Source: Rostratula benghalensis (Eukaryota; Chordata; Aves; Charadriiformes; Rostratulidae). From it: a stretch of DNA of 64,000 nucleotides. A program made the translations under genes and the position numbers. Within the stretch, counting starts at the first letter, position 1, and each line of letters starts with the position of its first letter. Under the pieces are notes generated by a model, which saw only the letters and a list, made by a program, of their open reading frames with translations, did no database searches and was not told where the DNA came from. Of the stretch, positions 37,660 through 49,133 are shown one piece after another. The DNA lies in contig VXAI01000082.1 of the NCBI GenBank assembly GCA_013399305.1, forward strand, positions 2,109,620 through 2,173,619, written 5' to 3'.

Positions 37660-38300
37660 CATCGCAGAATTGTCAGAGTTGGAAGGGACCTCTAGAGATC
37701 CTCTAGTCCAACTCCCCTGCTAGAGCAGGATTGCCTAGAGCACATCACGCAGGACTGCATCCAGGCCGGTCTTGAAGATCTCTAGAGAAGGGGTCTCCAC
37801 AACCTCCCTGGGCAGCTTGTTCCAGGGCTCTGGCACCCTCACCCGAAAGAAGATTTTCCTCATATTTTTGTGGAATTTCCTGTGTTCCAGCTTGTGCCCA
37901 TTGCCCCTCATGCTGTCACTGGGAACCACTGAAAAGAGCGCATCTCCATCCTCCTTCAACCTACCCTTCAGATACTTCTAAGCGTTAATTAGGTCTCTGC
38001 TCAGCCTTCTCTTCTCCAGGCCAAAGAGTCCCAGCTCTCTCAGCCTTTCCTCAGAAGGGGGTGCTCCAATCCCTTAATCATCTTTGTTGCTCTATGCTGG
38101 ACTTTCTCCAGTAGTTCCCTGTCTCGAACTGGGCAGCCCACAACTAGAGGCAGTATTCCAGTTGTGGCCTCAGCAGTGTAGGGTAGAGGGGGAGAATGAC
38201 CACCTTGGACCTACTGGCCTCACTCTTCCCTATGCAGCCCAGGATTCCATTGGCCCTCTTGGCAAAAATGGCACATTGCTGGCTCATGGATAATTTACCT
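37660..38300 (-). mobile_element. CR1 LINE, 5'-truncated, antisense in intron 7
   Basis: Read on the minus strand, this is the end of the CR1 ORF2 and the 3' tail. A fragment at 37735-37959 encodes the typical last part of the reverse-transcriptase polypeptide (RVPEPWNKLPREVV and SLEIFKTGLD), and 38144-38350 overlaps an upstream piece in another frame. The 3' end (GAGTTGGAAGGGACCTCTAG on the plus strand) is at the left edge. About 640 bp remain; the copy is dead. Confidence 0.93.
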
Positions 38301-41300
38301 TGTCTTGTTTCCTTGCAAAAGTGATTACACTGTCTGTTTTCAAGCTTCATACAGAGCTTCTCTCAAATAGGTTCTTCCACTGTCCCTAGCTCTGAGTTCA
38401 GTGCTGCTCAGGCAGGTTTTATCCACCTAAAGTTCTGTGACACATGGTGTTTTCCATGAAATGTTGGAGTCTGGAGATATGTGATGTTTGTGTTTAGGAT
38501 CATATCCACTTTGTACATTTTAACTGTGGTGTTTGGTGTTTGGTAAGTTTTCCTTTGAAAAAAGTCACACACAATCTGCAAACAGTGCTTCCAGCAGTGA
38601 TTTTTATCATGCACTAGTTCTGCTGATCTAAGGACACAGTGGACATCTGAACTGAAAGATCAATTTAACCAGTAATCTCTTTTACCTGCTTAGAAATTGT
38701 ATCGAATAGGTAGCACATTCCAGCCAGATGAACTGGGTTTAAAGGAATTCTGATTTGCTAACTTCACACACTGTGCACTCGAGTTCCTTCCAGGTCTCTT
38801 GACTTTCATGTTACCTGAAAAAGACATTCCCTTTTCTGTCTTTTTGCATATGAACACTGATTAGTCTTTCTTTTCTGAACATAGGTTTCCCCGTATCTTC
38901 TTGCTCCTCTCTCCACTATGACCCCACCAAACCTCCATTCTATTATTTCCCTTCCCTCTAATCACTGAGTAAACCTAGGGCATTAATAACCATCAGAAAG
39001 GGAAAATAAGTGGTATTTTTCTTCTCTTGCGTAACTGGAAATTCTGCCTGATGAATCTGATTCTTAAAATCATCCACAAAAAAATTGTTTAGAAAAATCT
39101 GCTTGCTTCAGTTGTTGCAAATTGTTGCACTGAAAATCTCTGTGTCCAGTTTTAAAACACTGAAGCTCCTGTTTATTGCCAATTAATGTGAAGCCAGGCT
39201 GCCTTCAAATGGTTCAGCAGACAGACTGTTGTGTGGCATGGTGCCACAGTGTGTCAGCTGAAAATGGATGGTTTTGCTAAGAATAGCCTGCATGCCATTG
39301 AGAAGAGCAAGTGAGGTCTGGCTATTTGGAGGTGACCCCTGACTGTGGGCAGCGTGGGGGCTCAGCCTGATTTGGAAGGCCAGGAGATGGTTCAGGTTTC
39401 CTGAAGGGAAAGCGGTCTGTGATTTTGTCAGAGAAAATGGAAGTTTATTTGCTGTTTTGGAGAAGAACATAGACTTCTGTAAATATGTTTCAGAAACCTA
39501 ATTAATCCTTAAAAACCAAAGCAGTGTTACAAGATTCTCAAGTATTATCTGTGTCCAGGGGTATAGCATACAGAAAAGGTAGGAAGCTTAGAGTTTGTTA
39601 ATTTTTCATAACAGTAATTCAGAACACAAATAATTATAATGTGCTATCCATTACTGAGTATCTCAATAAATTTATCATCCTTACTTAAAATAAATTCTAC
39701 CTCAGCGTGAACATTAATTTTTCCTTTAACTGTACAGAAGTCAATGGATATCTCTGTTGCATTACAGTTTGTCATCTCAAAGTACTGTGCCCATACTCTT
39801 ATCTAGATGGTTCTGGTTGTCTGTGTCTCTGAACAGATTTGGGGGATTTCCTGCTCTTGCAAGTGCTTTATTGTCACAGAAGAGGATTTCTTTCTGTCAT
39901 TGGGAACCTACTGGTTTTGTGTATCTGTTTCCATATAATTTGAATCTCAGAACTGATGACACTTTTGTCTCATGGCATAAAGCAGTGGATATTTCCAACC
40001 ACTTCATGTTCCATCAAATGCATCATCTATATATCTGAATCTGTTAAAGCAGAGAATGTTTCTATCCTAGGAAGGATGAAGGGTATTTTTTTATTTAATA
40101 TGAATAATTTTTAAATTATCCATGAGCCCTGTGTTATCATTTAGCAAAAATAAATTAAGAAGCAAATATGATATTTTAGATAACATCTATTTAATTTATA
40201 TCCAGGGCAACTCTTCTGATATCAGAGGCAAGTTTTTGTGAAGCATCATTACTTTGTGTTACTTTCTGTGAGTAAAAACGTACAAGTAATTTTTTTTAAG
40301 GGATCGTTTCTAGAAATTAATCCAGGCATACTACTTGCACCTATCCTGATCTGGTGTCCATGTTGGTAATTGGTATTCCTAGCACTGCTGTAAGCTTGTG
40401 GTTGTTTGTACCACGTGCCAGAAAATGAATGGCTTTGAAGAGAATGAAGAGAATGTTTAGAAACTGTACTTCTGTTATATCTCTCTCCTTTTCCTCTTCC
40501 CCCATCAATTTTGGCTCTTTTGGAGTGCATATGAAGTACTTTCCTGTGATTTCATTATCTGTTGCTTTAAGTCAAAATCTTTAACCTGAAAGGAAGGCAA
40601 CGGGTTGTGCTTAACTAGGAAGTTTGCTGGAGAGACCTTTGCTTCCCAATGGAGGTGAAACCGTAATTACATCTGTGATTGGGTTGTAGAAGAGGACAGG
40701 TAAAATAAAGCACTGAATAAATAATAGTGGCCTTGTATTTGTTTTGCTTTCCTGTATTGAATCAATAATCTTTAAATGTTTAAGAAAAAGGAAACGGTAC
40801 TTCATAGCTTCAAACCATAGTAGATATTTTTCTTTTCTTGAAACTTTATGCCTTTATACGTGTTGATGTATTGAGTAGCTGGTAAATGTGAAATTATATG
40901 TGTGCTGCCATTTATCAAAAGATTATTGGTTTCTCACTTTGAAGACAATTAATAGCAGCAGCCTTGTTAAACTTATGCCTCTGTATCGATCAATAAGCAC
41001 TCATTCCAGAAAGTTGGGCTTCTGAAAGGTCTAGCATTAACTAAAAAGCTGACATTTCAAAGATTGACTTTCATGCCCAATCAAGAATGTAGCCATCTTA
41101 CATTTAAATTCTTTAACATTTGTTTATTTTGTCTACATTTTCATGCCAAAGTAGTACATTCTGTAAGGCTACCAGTGAACACAAGAGAACAATTTAAGGA
41201 CCTGTTCTCACTTTGTTCTGTCTATATTTGTAATGTCGTACATTCTTTTTCTGGTGTCAGTGATCAGCATTTACCCCAACTGCGCAGCTCACAGACCACT

Positions 41301-41678
41301 TGCAGAAAGAGATTTTGAAGTGGGGCAGAAGCCAAAGAGGATGTATATTATGTACACAAAAAAGATATATATCCTGATGCCAGCTGCAGTTGTTTCTTTG
41401 CTGTACTTTACACACAGGCTTGATGGTTCAACAGTGGCTTGTGGAGAGCAGGAGCTTGTTGTGTTTATGTTGAACTCTCTTGTATTCTAAGCAAGATGAG
41501 AGCTGGGTTCTTGCCATGCAGTGTGCCTGAAGGTGAGAAAAATTTGAAATAGCAAAAGTTGAATCATGTTTTGATATGAAGTAGATACTAATAAATCTAT
41601 TTTTTATCATAAACAGAACTAGTTGGAAGAAGCAAAGCAATTGAGTACTTTAAATAAGTTTGTTGCTTTATTTTATAG

Positions 41679-41696
41679 AAAAAAAAAAAAAAAAAA
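41679..41696. repeat. Poly-A run (A18)
   Basis: Eighteen A residues lie in intron 7 after an AT-rich stretch. I could not recognise a retrocopied gene before it. Confidence 0.9.
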
Positions 41697-43062
41697 CATG
41701 ACAGAAGTCTATTAAGACTTTATAAAGTTCTGGAGCAGCAAGAGAGGAGTGTGACCATATCATTTCTCGTGGTAATAAATTTAAATGGTCTGGTTGTTAT
41801 TAGAATGCTGATCAGGAAGGAAACAGAAGTCTGTCCTTTTATCATAAAAAGGTATAAAAAAGGTTACACACTTCAAAATGCAGAAAAGACAGAAATTAAA
41901 AGCTTAAATAACTGCAAACAGCAGGGTACGTCAGTAATGGAAGGACTTCTTAAATGACTTTGACAGCTTTTGCAGGTGCACGTACTATGTCACTTTGCCT
42001 AGTGGAGCATTGAAAAAGATTTATGGTTCTCCTTTTGGAATTTATTAAGAGTCTCTTTCTTTTTCTTTCTTTGCAAAGTAGTCTGGACATACCCCTCCCT
42101 TGCAGTCTTTTTTATTATAGCTCCTAGAGGAAAGTCACCTATTCAAAAACATGTGTTGCTTGTTGTCTCCATGGCTAGCTCACCGAGCTGTAAACTCTGG
42201 AGAATGTTGTTATTTACAACCAGGTATTTTCCTTTCCTCCCCCTTTTGCTTTTCCTTCTTTGTATGTAAATCCCCTTTTATTTGGGTTAGTTTTTGAAAG
42301 TCTTCCTGTATAACTTTGTAGCTTAAACATTTAAATTGATAAGAAAAATATGTTTTCAAAGAGAGTCTGACCATGATGAAATTGAAGTTTTTGTTTGGAG
42401 ATTATTTTTTTTTATTTTTATCAACATATGCTCCATTATATTCCTCTATGATGATGTTCTTGCTTTCGCTAACACACTTGCATAACTCTGTTTGTGGATG
42501 CTCTGAGGGACCATTGTGTGTGGGGGGCCTGTGGTGTTTGTTGATTCTAATTAATTTTATTCAGTTCCTGTTTTTCAAAGACACAACCTTTCCTTTTTTA
42601 TGTTATTTTTTTCCTGTTTTTGAAACAGGCCATCTATGCTCTTTGAAATATTATTTATTTCAACAAATTAGTGAGTGTTATCTTGTGGGATTTTATTCCA
42701 CTGTCAGGATTAATCTGTCTAGAGACAAACAAGTGTCAGTTTTAGTTTTGTTTTCTGAGATTTCTCAACATTTTTAAAGAACCTTCTTTCCTGCGAAAGC
42801 TTGTCTTTATGTTAGTAGAAGTAAATGTGATGGCAGTATCTAATTCTGATGCAAATTCCAAAAAAAGTGAGACAGAAATTGGTTTTTCCCTCCAGGAGTC
42901 AATTCCAGGACTAGAGCTTTAAGTGCAATAAATCTTATGTCAAAATTTTCTTGGAAGTAGTGTATTACCAGTGTTATAGAAACAAATTATTTTAATTGTC
43001 CCAGTGAAGATACTCAAACCAGCAACTTTTAAACTGAAAACAGCAACTGTAGTTGAGGCAGT

Positions 43063-43092
43063 AATCAATAAAATAATCAATAAAATAATCAA
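43063..43092. repeat. 12-bp tandem repeat, about 2.5 copies
   Basis: The unit aatcaataaaat is repeated twice exactly and then partly in intron 7. Confidence 0.93.
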
Positions 43093-44696
43093 TTAACAGT
43101 ATAAATTCAGTCATAAATGATAATAAATTAAGCTCCCTTTATTTCCAAGTGGAGATACGATTGATTACAACACTGATGGGAATGACACGTGCAACTCATA
43201 AAACTCAGAAAGAGTTAGAAATATCAAGAGTTTGCTTCTTTGCATATTGTCCTATTACTTTTGCTCAGTATGAAGCTTAGTTTGGGTTCTTTCCTGGGTT
43301 TTAATACTCTCATAATTATCTTGTTTTCTATCAAATGTTACTTGGTTTAACACATTAAGAACCGTGTTTCCTCCTTGTTGGAGGAGGACTATGGGAAGTG
43401 TTATCAAAACTTGCCACTTTAATTAAATCATTTTCTGTTGGGCAAGAAAAAAATGTGTCAGTCTGTGAAGAGAGAACATTGAGATGTTCCTGACAATAAT
43501 GGGGGGAAAAAATTACAGAGCATCCTGGTACATGTAGAACAATGTCTGTAATAGGTGATGTAGTGAAATCCTCACAGTACAAGATCCCCAAACTCTTTGG
43601 AGTCTGAAATCAAGACCACATTTCTTCCCCGTCCGGGGGTTTGTTGTAGGTTTAGGCATTTGGTGAACTGCATGATGAGATGTGGGCAATAACACTTCTT
43701 TTTACTCACGTATGATTTTATTTAAAGTTAGCTAACACTGTTTTCCCATTGCACAAATTCTATCCATATGTCTTTAAATTATGGCCAGTTTTCTGACATT
43801 CAGAATCTCTTCAGTGGATTGATTGTCTGCGTAGTTAATCTAAGTTTTTGATGCACAGACCTTAACAAAGTCATTCGTGAGACACAAGTGAGAAAAAATC
43901 CTGACTTAAATGTTCTGCTTAAGATACAGATTTTTTTCCAAGTATATTAGAAATCTTTAGCCTGGTTCTGTTTGCTAAATAATAATGTGATATAACAGGT
44001 TAGTGAAAACTCAGTATAGTAGTGTGTGAATTTACAGCACAGCAGCTACTCTATACAAGCTCCCCATGGGTTGCTCTGAGTGTATGCTATCTTTGACTTC
44101 ACTGTTAGTTACAGTAAATTATCCTGCACCAAGGCATTCTTAGTGCAGTTTTTGAGCTGGCATACTACCTACTCTGCATTTCTGTTTAACACCCTATTAT
44201 AAATATAGCTATGTAAAAAGACTCAGACTCCTTGCTTCTTTTGTATCTGCTACTTCAAAAATCCATTTTTCTTCATGCTCAGTAAACTACATCAATCAAA
44301 ACTTGGCAAATATTTCTGTCAGAAAATAAAAAAACATAGTGCTTTGTGTGATATACTTGCAAGAAGGGGTAAGTAGTGAACTTGAGCGATGCTTTTCCTC
44401 CAATAGCCAGTCTTTTGCTAATCAAGGCTTTGCATAAAAAATAAGGCCCTGCAGGTTTTGCATAAATAATAAAGCCCCCCATAGCCCATGAAAAAAAAAT
44501 TGTTCTCTCTCTTTAATTGGTGACCCTTGAGGACTTCACATCCTCTTATAGCAACCTTTAGAAGACTTGATCAATATGGAATTTTCCTCATCAAGTGTAG
44601 AGGAAGTCTTAATGAGTAAAGTGGCAGCTAGACTCCAAATAAGTACTACTGAAATAGAAAAAATAAAAATTATAATGTTAATTTTCTATCCTCCAG

Positions 44697-44773
44697 ACTC
44701 GTTTCAACCAACGTCTCAGTAACCAGGATTTTGCTTTGGATGAAGATGATGATGAGGTGGAAAGAACAAGCAA
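44697..44773 (+). CDS. DENND1B: DENND1B coding exon H (acidic tail segment)
   Basis: The exon has 77 nt, starts in phase 0 and ends after two bases of a Lys codon (donor caa|gtaaga). The acceptor is ttttctatcctccag. It encodes residues 200-225, TRFNQRLSNQDFALDEDDDE then VERTSK. The second half matches the mammalian YDDEDDDDIERASK acidic block; the first half is divergent, so conservation here is uneven. Confidence 0.93.
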
Positions 44774-45978
44774 GTAAGATACCTGTTTGGATGTGTGTGT
44801 ATGTATGAGAGAAACAGTAACTCGTGTTATTCAGCAAAGTTGAGTTCAAGTGATACATTTTTCTCCTGTCCAGGTAGCTAGCTTGATTCTTGATCTAAAT
44901 GAGGTCTTCAAGTGGTTTAGGACTAAATCTTCTTTTAAAAAGAGGGACAGGCTATTACATATTTTCATTATTTACAGTGTCTAGAAGAGCTTGACATAAC
45001 CCTTAGTCTTCACAGAATCAAGATAAAAAGATAGACTAGATAGACAAAGAAGCAGTGAAATAATATTTATCAGCATGGTGGGGAGTGACCTCAGCTAGTG
45101 TATTCTTTAAGTCTTGTGTTGTTGTGACGGTGGAAGGTCTTCTGAAGGGTCTGAAAGAGAAATGTTGCCTTGTGAGTTTTATATCAATAACTTCCTATGT
45201 GTGAATTAAAGGAAATTTGTAAGTTGAGGCTTAAGCTGCATCAAGGAATTCTCTGAATTCAGGAACTGATTTTGATAATGAACATATGGATATGAACCAC
45301 AAAGGACCTTGAAAGCAAAGTCAAGTAGCTCAAGTATTGTACAATAGGAAAGAGGGAGCTACTGAAGTCTTCAAAGGATATCATCCAAATAGTGAGCCCT
45401 GGAAATACCCTTTGTAGTAGTGTTATGGACAGACAGAGATAGGGAGAGACTGCAGTAGTATGGGGGACAGAGGTAAGAATATTGCAATGAATTAAAGAGG
45501 AAATAAGAGAGAACTAGTTCTACCTGCAGAGAGACAGTACTCCAGTAAATATGGTCATATGACAGAGGGAGACTTGTGGTATGAGAGTCTTGCCACTAGA
45601 ACAAAATATGTGGCTAGGTCAGCTGGAGAGGTTTAGCAACACTGACCTAAGCAAAAGTTGTAAACAGGGGAAGAGAGGTACCAGTTTTGGAATAACTGTA
45701 AAATTTGAAGGGAAGATTTGAGAAGTCATATTAAGGGTGACTTGAAATAAGTTTATAGTGGTTGGGGAAGAGCCAGAAGATTGGAAAACCAGCTAATGGT
45801 AATGGCATCTCCGTGGGTACAATATAACTATGTGTAGGAAAATTTTTGAGGAGAAAGAAATTCCAGATTTATGTTCTCTTTCAAAAGTCTTGGAATGCAT
45901 TCTCCTACTTACTTTCAAAAGTGACTATAATAAAATGGCTTTTATGTTACTAGCTGATGGAAAAGTTTTTGTTTTCAG
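44774..45978 (+). other. DENND1B intron 8
   Basis: This is a 1.2-kb intron between exons H and I. Most of it (about 45295-45520) is purine-rich and resembles an old interspersed repeat. The last 50 codons before exon I are open in the exon's frame, which I take as chance. Confidence 0.88.
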
Positions 45979-46192
45979 GTTATCATCAGAAGACAGTGAA
46001 GAAACTCCTGCTTACTTGTATGATAGTGATGATTCTGGTGAAACTGGAATAACTCCTCAGCAAGGAGAAATGGACTTGCTTGGGGAGATTTTGGACACGC
46101 TGAGCACACACAGTTCAGATCAAGGAAAGCTCTCGGGAGCAAAGAGCCTGGATTTCTTTAAGTCAATGGATGACATTGACTACAAGACTGTG
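45979..46192 (+). CDS. DENND1B: DENND1B coding exon I (conserved tail)
   Basis: The exon has 214 nt: one base completing Lys225, then 71 codons (residues 226-296). The acceptor is gttttcag and the donor gtg|gttagt. It holds an acidic Ser-rich block (LSSEDSEETPAYLYDSDDSG), with SSEDSEE resembling casein-kinase-2 sites, then GEMDLLGEILDTLSTHSSDQ and KSLDFFKSMDDIDYK, all strongly conserved with mammals. The donor GTTAGT is weaker than the others. It was chosen because it gives YKTV|NKSN, matching mammalian YKPTNKSN in length. Failure to splice would add only VSFLLSF and then stop at 46216. Confidence 0.95.
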
Positions 46193-47377
46193 GTTAGTTT
46201 TCTGCTTTCATTTTAAAAACAACTCCAGTGCTTTTATGTTGGAATCCTTCCCTTGTGGAATCAACAATGTGCAGCTCAGACACTGGAACATAATCCTTAG
46301 AATTGCTAATGTATCTTCCTAGAACTATGTACCAGTACATTCGTGCTGGCCACTGCATGATGGTTTTTCACCAGCCAAGAGATTGGTTACATCTTTGTCC
46401 AGTTTGCCAAGTTATCTTGGAACACAATTCTTCCGTGTGAAACAGTAACCACAGATAGAGCTGTGAATAATTTACATAGTCAAATACTTTCATATTCTAT
46501 TTAGCTGTTCAATCTGGTATTCTCAGAACTGGTTTTAGTCTTTTTTAATGTGGTTTAGGAGATACTTATATCTATTATCACCTTGATACTTAAACTAGTT
46601 GTAGTCATGTGGTGCTATTTCTATCTTTATTAAGTCATGGGATCCATGTGGTAATTGCACCTGAAACGCTGCTGGAGTAGTACCCCAGGGGTCCTCGATC
46701 CTTTTTTAGGTAAAGTTGCACAGGAACCTGTCATGTAAACAAACTGCTTGCCTACAATTTCAAAACCCACATCAAGTCACTGTTGTGATGTTAGCCAGAA
46801 AAATGGTAGTGTTTTTGAATTCCAGCTCCTATCAACTGTCCAGCATTTACTTGTCCTGAAAGGCATCCCATAGCAGAAGAACAGAACAGAAAATTCTGAT
46901 ACAAATGTTTAAAAAGCTTGTAAAATTTTATATTATGAGTGTCACACAAGGGTCACATTAATAAAATGCCCTTTTTTTGTCTGTTTGGCTAAAAAAATTA
47001 ATATTGAAAGTTGGTATAATTAATTACTGAAGCAAAGAGGAAATGCCATCTGGTTTTAGTTTTACTCCAGCTCCTGCTCATATTATGGGTACAAATGAGC
47101 AAAGTGTGTCTTTGTTCAGTGTCAAAACTGCTTGTGCAAAGACTGGATGGACAGGGGAGGCAGAAATCCTTCCTTTGTACAAAAGGCAATCCTTACGATA
47201 GAGTGTTCCATTGAGAAGCCTAAAAGTACTTGTTCTTACAACGGGGATCATTGTTTTGTAACACTGAACCCTAAAGGGGATCCATGATTTAGGAACACAA
47301 AATCCATTACAGTTTCTTTGTGCCAGTGTAGGACCTTACTTGTGACATCAACTGTAAATACATGTTCTCTCTTTCAG
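46193..47377 (+). other. DENND1B intron 9
   Basis: This is a 1.2-kb intron between exons I and J. No repeat or extra exon was recognised. Confidence 0.9.
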
Positions 47378-47929
47378 AACAAGTCAAATGCACCTAGTGA
47401 GAGCAACCTTACCCTGCTCTGCAGCAGTGCTAACGATCAATCAGAGTGGAACCTCGGACAGGATGATAGCGTCCTCCATGGGAAGCAGCTCCCTCCATCT
47501 CCGAGGAAGCAAATGTCTTCTGGTGGCCATAGAGAATCTCTCTCAAGGCTGGAAGAAGAAAGTAATGAAAAAAACTTTATTACTAATAAGATGGACACCA
47601 CTAGTATGGCATCCCTATCTCCAGTACAATCAAGTGCCCAGTTTGCTTCTCTGGAAAGTTTCAAAGCAGGATATACTTCCCTTACATATGCAAAGCGGAA
47701 TGAAACACTAAGCAATACCTCAGAAGATCAGCTGCCAGCGGGTCTTGCTCAACATCCATCCACTCTGGTCCCTTGGGAGAAAGATGGGAAGAAAGGACAT
47801 GAAAGTCTGGAAGAGGGTGGGCTTCTTCAAGAAGTGGTGTCATTATGTAAACTGAGTTCTGCTTTTCACTGTGGTTTAAATATTTCAAAGGATAACTTAT
47901 CCAGCAGTAGCAGTGGAAATAAAACATAA
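47378..47929 (+). CDS. DENND1B: DENND1B last coding exon J
   Basis: The exon starts after a strong acceptor (ttctctctttcag) and contains 183 codons and a TAA at 47927-47929 (residues 297-479). Recognisable blocks are NKSNAPSES, EWNLGQDDSVLHGKQLPPSP, ETLSNTSEDQ, VPWEKDGKK and GLLQEVVSLC, each with a close mammalian DENND1B counterpart. The middle (residues about 350-400) is poorly conserved and probably disordered. The tail region of DENND1 proteins carries clathrin-adaptor interactions; LPPSPRK is a proline-rich candidate SH3 or phosphorylation site. The final codons AAT AAA form an in-frame AATAAA. Confidence 0.97.
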   Translation, partial: NKSNAPSESNLTLLCSSANDQSEWNLGQDDSVLHGKQLPPSPRKQMSSGGHRESLSRLEEESNEKNFITNKMDTTSMASLSPVQSSAQFASLESFKAGYTSLTYAKRNETLSNTSEDQLPAGLAQHPSTLVPWEKDGKKGHESLEEGGLLQEVVSLCKLSSAFHCGLNISKDNLSSSSSGNKT

Positions 47930-48996
47930 GAAAACTATGAGAAGAGAAACTTGACTCCCATCAGAAGTTAAAGGGAGACTACTCAGGACTCCACATAACT
48001 CCATATAACATGGTAACCAAAAGATGAAAAAGGAATGAGAGAACTTCAATTATAAAAATAGTTTTCAGTTGAGTATGCATTTTCTGCCATTGGGACATCT
48101 GCTTCTATGTTTACCCAGATCATTGGTTGGCTGTAGTTAGGTCCACAAAATGGAACTAAATATACGAATGCACTCTTAAATCCAGGTACTAGTTAGTCTC
48201 TGTGTTAAAAATACAGCAGGTATATGGTGCTTCCTAGCATTTGCTTTCTCTAAGCAGCAGGAGCGGTATCACATAACAGGTAACCAGGTTTTGAAGGTAC
48301 TATATTAATTCTATTAAGCATGAAATGAACTGAGCAATCTGATTTGTCTGAAATGTACAATTGTTAATATTCATAATGAATAATAATTGCCTTAATCTTT
48401 TGAGAAGGGGTTTAACTATCTTAGAAGATGAATGCAAATCTACAAAACAGCAATAATGATTTTCCATGGCAAGAATTTGCTTCAGCAAAGACAGGGGGAA
48501 GGAAACTTTTTTTTTAGATTAAGGAATTTCTTGTGAATACAACTCAGAACTTATTCCAAACTAAAACTGAGGCTCTGTCTTCCAGACTTCAAAAAGATAG
48601 CGCATGTTTTTCTCTCTTCTGTAAAGTACATGAAGTGATGAGTTATAATGTGACATTTATTAACTTCTGTTTACAACTGAGACACTTTAAAGATGCATTA
48701 TCCGGTTTCCCTAGGTAGACTATTTCACCTAAAAATTTGCAGAAAGGAATTGATAGATTGTTGTTATTTTTTATTTTCTACAGTTTAATAGTGTTTGAAA
48801 ACTAATTTGTGCCTCTTCTGAACTATTTTCTTTCCCTTTTTAGTAATTACCCTTTTGAAGGTAGATTGAATTACTCTTATTTAGAAGTCATACTTAGTTA
48901 AATTATTAAAAAGTCATGACTGAAAATTACTTGTAACACTAGAAAGCTAAAATTACAGATTCAGCTTCAGACTGCAAATATTCAACTCTTATTTTA

Positions 48997-49133
48997 GCCA
49001 AGTTGAACAACCAGGCTGGGTGGGACTTTGAGCAACCTGCTCTGGTGGGAGGTGTCCCTGCCCATGGCAGGGGGACTGGAACTTAATGATCTTTAAGGTC
49101 CTTTCCAACTCTAACCATTCTATGATTCTATGA
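48997..49133 (+). mobile_element. CR1 LINE, 3'-end fragment in the probable 3' UTR
   Basis: About 137 bp match the CR1 tail: GTGTCCCTGCCCATGGCAGG, GATCTTTAAGGTCCTTTCC, and the terminal ATTCTATGATTCTATGA. It is in sense orientation about 1.1 kb after the DENND1B stop and would be part of the mRNA if the long 3' UTR is used. Confidence 0.93.

Larger units (their letters stand above)
30879..44696 (+). other. DENND1B intron 7 (13.8 kb)
   Basis: This intron separates exon G from exon H, where the short and long isoforms would diverge. It contains a poly-C run (32148-32158), a 28-bp alternating purine-pyrimidine tract (34191-34218), a CTCF-like motif (36216-36228), the candidate alternative last exon (36430-36516), a minus-strand CR1 (37660-38300), an A18 run (41679-41696) and a 12-bp tandem repeat (43063-43092). 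The remaining sequence is AT-rich and unremarkable. Confidence 0.88.
8179..47929 (+). other. DENND1B: DENND1B gene, 3' portion (10 coding exons)
   Basis: Joining 8179-8304, 17813-17914, 22484-22574, 26489-26529, 27353-27421, 29903-29959, 30768-30878, 44697-44773, 45979-46192 and 47378-47929 gives 1440 nt, that is 479 codons and a stop, with every junction in frame and every intron GT-AG. The protein matches mammalian DENND1B as I remember it, including GDGVAKAFLRAQAALFGSYR, FLETAVNLQLFKQFIDGRL, GEMDLLGEILDTLSTHSSDQ and the tail motif GLLQEVVSLC. DENND1 proteins are exchange factors for RAB35 and link to AP-2 and clathrin during endocytic recycling; mammalian DENND1B also affects T-cell receptor down-modulation. 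The uDENN and cDENN parts are encoded before the window. Residue numbers in the exon entries count from the first codon at 8179. The paralogue DENND1A is unlikely because its C-terminal tail differs. Confidence 0.96.

Noticed and set aside
42373..42777. 134-codon plus-strand frame in intron 7
   Set aside because: T-rich sequence yields a Phe/Leu-rich chance frame; no homology recognised and no splice or promoter support.
45830..45978. Open frame continuing upstream from exon I, with an ATG at 45830
   Set aside because: The acceptor at 45978 is strong and the upstream residues have no DENND1B counterpart. No promoter evidence for an alternative first exon.
47318..47377. Open frame upstream of exon J with an ATG
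   Set aside because: This is intron sequence before a strong acceptor; mammalian DENND1B continues directly from exon I to NKSN.
47388..47927. Overlapping long frames in other phases and on the minus strand across exon J
   Set aside because: They are shadows of the DENND1B coding sequence without recognisable domains.
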